Below are positions 62,647-64,000 of a stretch of 64,000 nt of DNA, piece by piece. The notes beneath the pieces were generated by a model. The model was not told the origin of the DNA. It did not search any database and worked only from the letters and a program-made list of their open reading frames with translations. The number at the start of each line of letters is the position of its first letter. Position 1 is the stretch's first letter. The position numbers and the translations under genes were made by a program. This stretch comes from Pseudobacteriovorax antillogorgiicola (GTDB lineage Bacteria > Bdellovibrionota_B > Oligoflexia > Oligoflexales > Oligoflexaceae). Location: contig NZ_FWZT01000033.1 in the NCBI RefSeq assembly GCF_900177345.1, forward strand, positions 1 to 64,000, read 5' to 3'.

Positions 62647-64000
62647 TTAATTTAGGTAGCCACTCGTAATGGTTGATTCTTGCTGCAAATCCTTCGGAGT
62701 TCCTTCGAAAACAATTTGACCTCCTTCAGATGCGGCTTCCGGCCCAAGCTCCAAAACCCAATCCGCAGACTTTATAACACCTAAATGATGTTCGACAACA
62801 ACGACAGTATGACCTTTGCCGACCAATATGCGGAATTGCTGGAGAAGCATCTGGACATCTCGATCGCTCAAGCCTGTTGTAGGCTCATCGAAAATAAATA
62901 TTCTCGGCTTCTGATCTTTATTTTCGATCAGAAAGCTGAGTATTTTTAAGCGTTGCGCCTCTCCCCCAGAAAAAGAGCTAGTATGCTGACCTAAAGTAAC
63001 ATAGTCCATTCCAACCGCTGATGTCATGTCGAAAATACGCGTTAATTTCGGGATGTCGAAAAAAAACACTCTCGCCTCGGCCACCGTCATCGCTAGAACG
63101 TCTAACAAGGACTTGTCGCGGTACTTTATATCTAATACCGATTCTTGAAAACGCAAGCCCCGGCAGGATGGACAGGTTACATTCATCGCCCCCAAAAAGG
63201 AGAGATCCTCTTCCACCGTCCCCAAACCCTTACACTCTTCACAACGCCCTCCCGGCACATTGAACGAGAAGTAGCCAGGTTTTAAATTTTGAGCTTTCGC
63301 TAGAGGAGTCTCAGAGAAAAGCTTCCGAACCTCCGTTAGAATTCCTAAGTAGGTAGCAATATTCGAGCGCGTGGACCGCCCTATCGGTTCTTGACTCATC
63401 AGATGCACATCAGAAAAATCTCTCACGAGGCGCTCAGGCTTAACCTTAGCCCCCTTCAGCTCGCGATCCAGCTCCACCTCTTTGCCGATAATCCGACATA
63501 GAAGCGGGTAAAGAGTATGGCGGATCAACGATGTTTTTCCGCTCCCACTCACACCACACACTGCGGTCAGGGCCTTAACAGGAATCCGAGCTGCGACATC
63601 CTTCAAATTATGAATTGCCGCTCCCGATAGGCTAAGAAAGGTGTGTGGAGTATCCCCACCCATATATTCCCAGTCGATTTCCGTAGCTGAGGGAAGGCTC
63701 TTCGGCGAGCCTTGGTAAATCAGCTCTCCCCCCCGATGGCCAGCCTCAGGCCCCACTTCGATCAGATGGTCCGCTCCATCGATAACTCCTTTTTCATGCT
63801 CTACAACAACAACTGTATTGCCTTGATCGCGAAGGCTCTTAATCACCTCTAAAAGGTTTTGGCTGTCTCTGGGGTGCAAGCCAGAGCTTGGTTCATCAAG
63901 ACAAAAAAGAGTATCAGTGAGGTGGCTTCCCAAAGACCGCGCCATATTGATTCTCTGCACTTCTCCTCCAGATAGGCTTTTGGAAGATCTGGCTAGATGC
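62647..64000 (-). CDS. UvrA-like ABC ATPase, 3' part
   Basis: The frame is open to the window edge, so the N-terminal half is missing; about 451 residues are visible. They include the first signature SLSGGEVQRINMARS with DEPSSGLHPRD, the second Walker A GVSGSGKTSLIRHTL, the zinc module GGRCEECKGLGTV and CPSCRGLRF, and the second signature SFSGGEAQRLK with FDEPTTGLSDRD. These define UvrA architecture. Several normally fixed segments differ: EMHFLPDVYVPC reads DLSFLGAMNVTC. It may be a UvrA paralogue (UvrA2-like) rather than the main excision enzyme. Confidence 0.85.
   Translation of the reverse strand, partial: HLARSSKSLSGGEVQRINMARSLGSHLTDTLFCLDEPSSGLHPRDSQNLLEVIKSLRDQGNTVVVVEHEKGVIDGADHLIEVGPEAGHRGGELIYQGSPKSLPSATEIDWEYMGGDTPHTFLSLSGAAIHNLKDVAARIPVKALTAVCGVSGSGKTSLIRHTLYPLLCRIIGKEVELDRELKGAKVKPERLVRDFSDVHLMSQEPIGRSTRSNIATYLGILTEVRKLFSETPLAKAQNLKPGYFSFNVPGGRCEECKGLGTVEEDLSFLGAMNVTCPSCRGLRFQESVLDIKYRDKSLLDVLAMTVAEARVFFFDIPKLTRIFDMTSAVGMDYVTLGQHTSSFSGGEAQRLKILSFLIENKDQKPRIFIFDEPTTGLSDRDVQMLLQQFRILVGKGHTVVVVEHHLGVIKSADWVLELGPEAASEGGQIVFEGTPKDLQQESTITSGYLN

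Overview
The window reads as about 64 kb of chromosome from a flagellated, LPS-bearing Gram-negative bacterium of moderate GC. The signs are lpxK, heptose genes (gmhA, a GT9 heptosyltransferase), a LolC/E-type permease, many lipoprotein signals, flagellin and FliG. The mix of proteobacterial housekeeping genes with unusual secreted proteins would fit Bdellovibrionota/Oligoflexia; that placement is inference from gene content, not a database result. I saw no tRNA, rRNA, CRISPR array, transposase or prophage.

Layout. 1-8.1 kb: 3' part of sthA, rsmI with a small membrane gene, a clear 6S RNA, an aminotransferase, pheST and a secreted parvulin foldase. 8.2-12.5 kb: fluoride channel with a transglutaminase-elicitor-like secreted protein, a lone receiver protein, a BamE-like small lipoprotein, and a copper-delivery set (Sco1/SenC, PCuAC, small helical protein). 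12.6-18.6 kb: Cys/Met PLP enzyme, monothiol glutaredoxin, a heptose/LPS-linked run (heptosyltransferase, GNAT, SurA-like protein), HU, HinT-like protein, gmhA and a GATase. 18.8-28.4 kb: flagellin with a possible sigma-28 promoter, arginase, tgt, complete livJHMGF, then two large nested palindromic repeats filling the gap to fliG. 28.6-36.7 kb: CinA-like protein, lpxK, phoBR and pstSCAB. 36.8-48.8 kb: aspS, TPR protein, ridA, a membrane-anchored tail-tube-like protein with an overlapping lipoprotein gene, FMN reductase, ffh, miaB, a DUF1573 protein with a newly picked 41-aa membrane gene, small membrane proteins and a lipoprotein hydrolase. 48.8-55.2 kb: an ECF sigma factor gene between two paralogous single-TM genes, led by a secreted caspase-like protease with an EF-hand loop and a barrel-like C-terminus, and a large unknown gene. 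55.4-64 kb: sigma-54 activator, ruvC, hemB, LolC/E permease, zinc-ribbon protein, dnaJ, panB and the 3' part of a divergent uvrA.

How they work together. phoBR next to pstSCAB is a phosphate-sensing and uptake unit (no phoU here). livJHMGF is a branched-chain amino-acid importer. Sco1 and PCuAC probably metallate cytochrome oxidase. gmhA, the heptosyltransferase and lpxK supply the LPS core and lipid A.

The best candidates for undescribed biology are three. First, the caspase-like/ECF sigma/paired-TM-regulator locus at 48.8-52.6 kb. Second, the secreted or anchored tail-tube-like protein with its lipoprotein partner at 40.0-41.8 kb. Third, the paired palindromic elements at 27.05-27.38 kb, which share a 26-nt core in opposite orientation and whose arms run into the stop codons of the two flanking genes.
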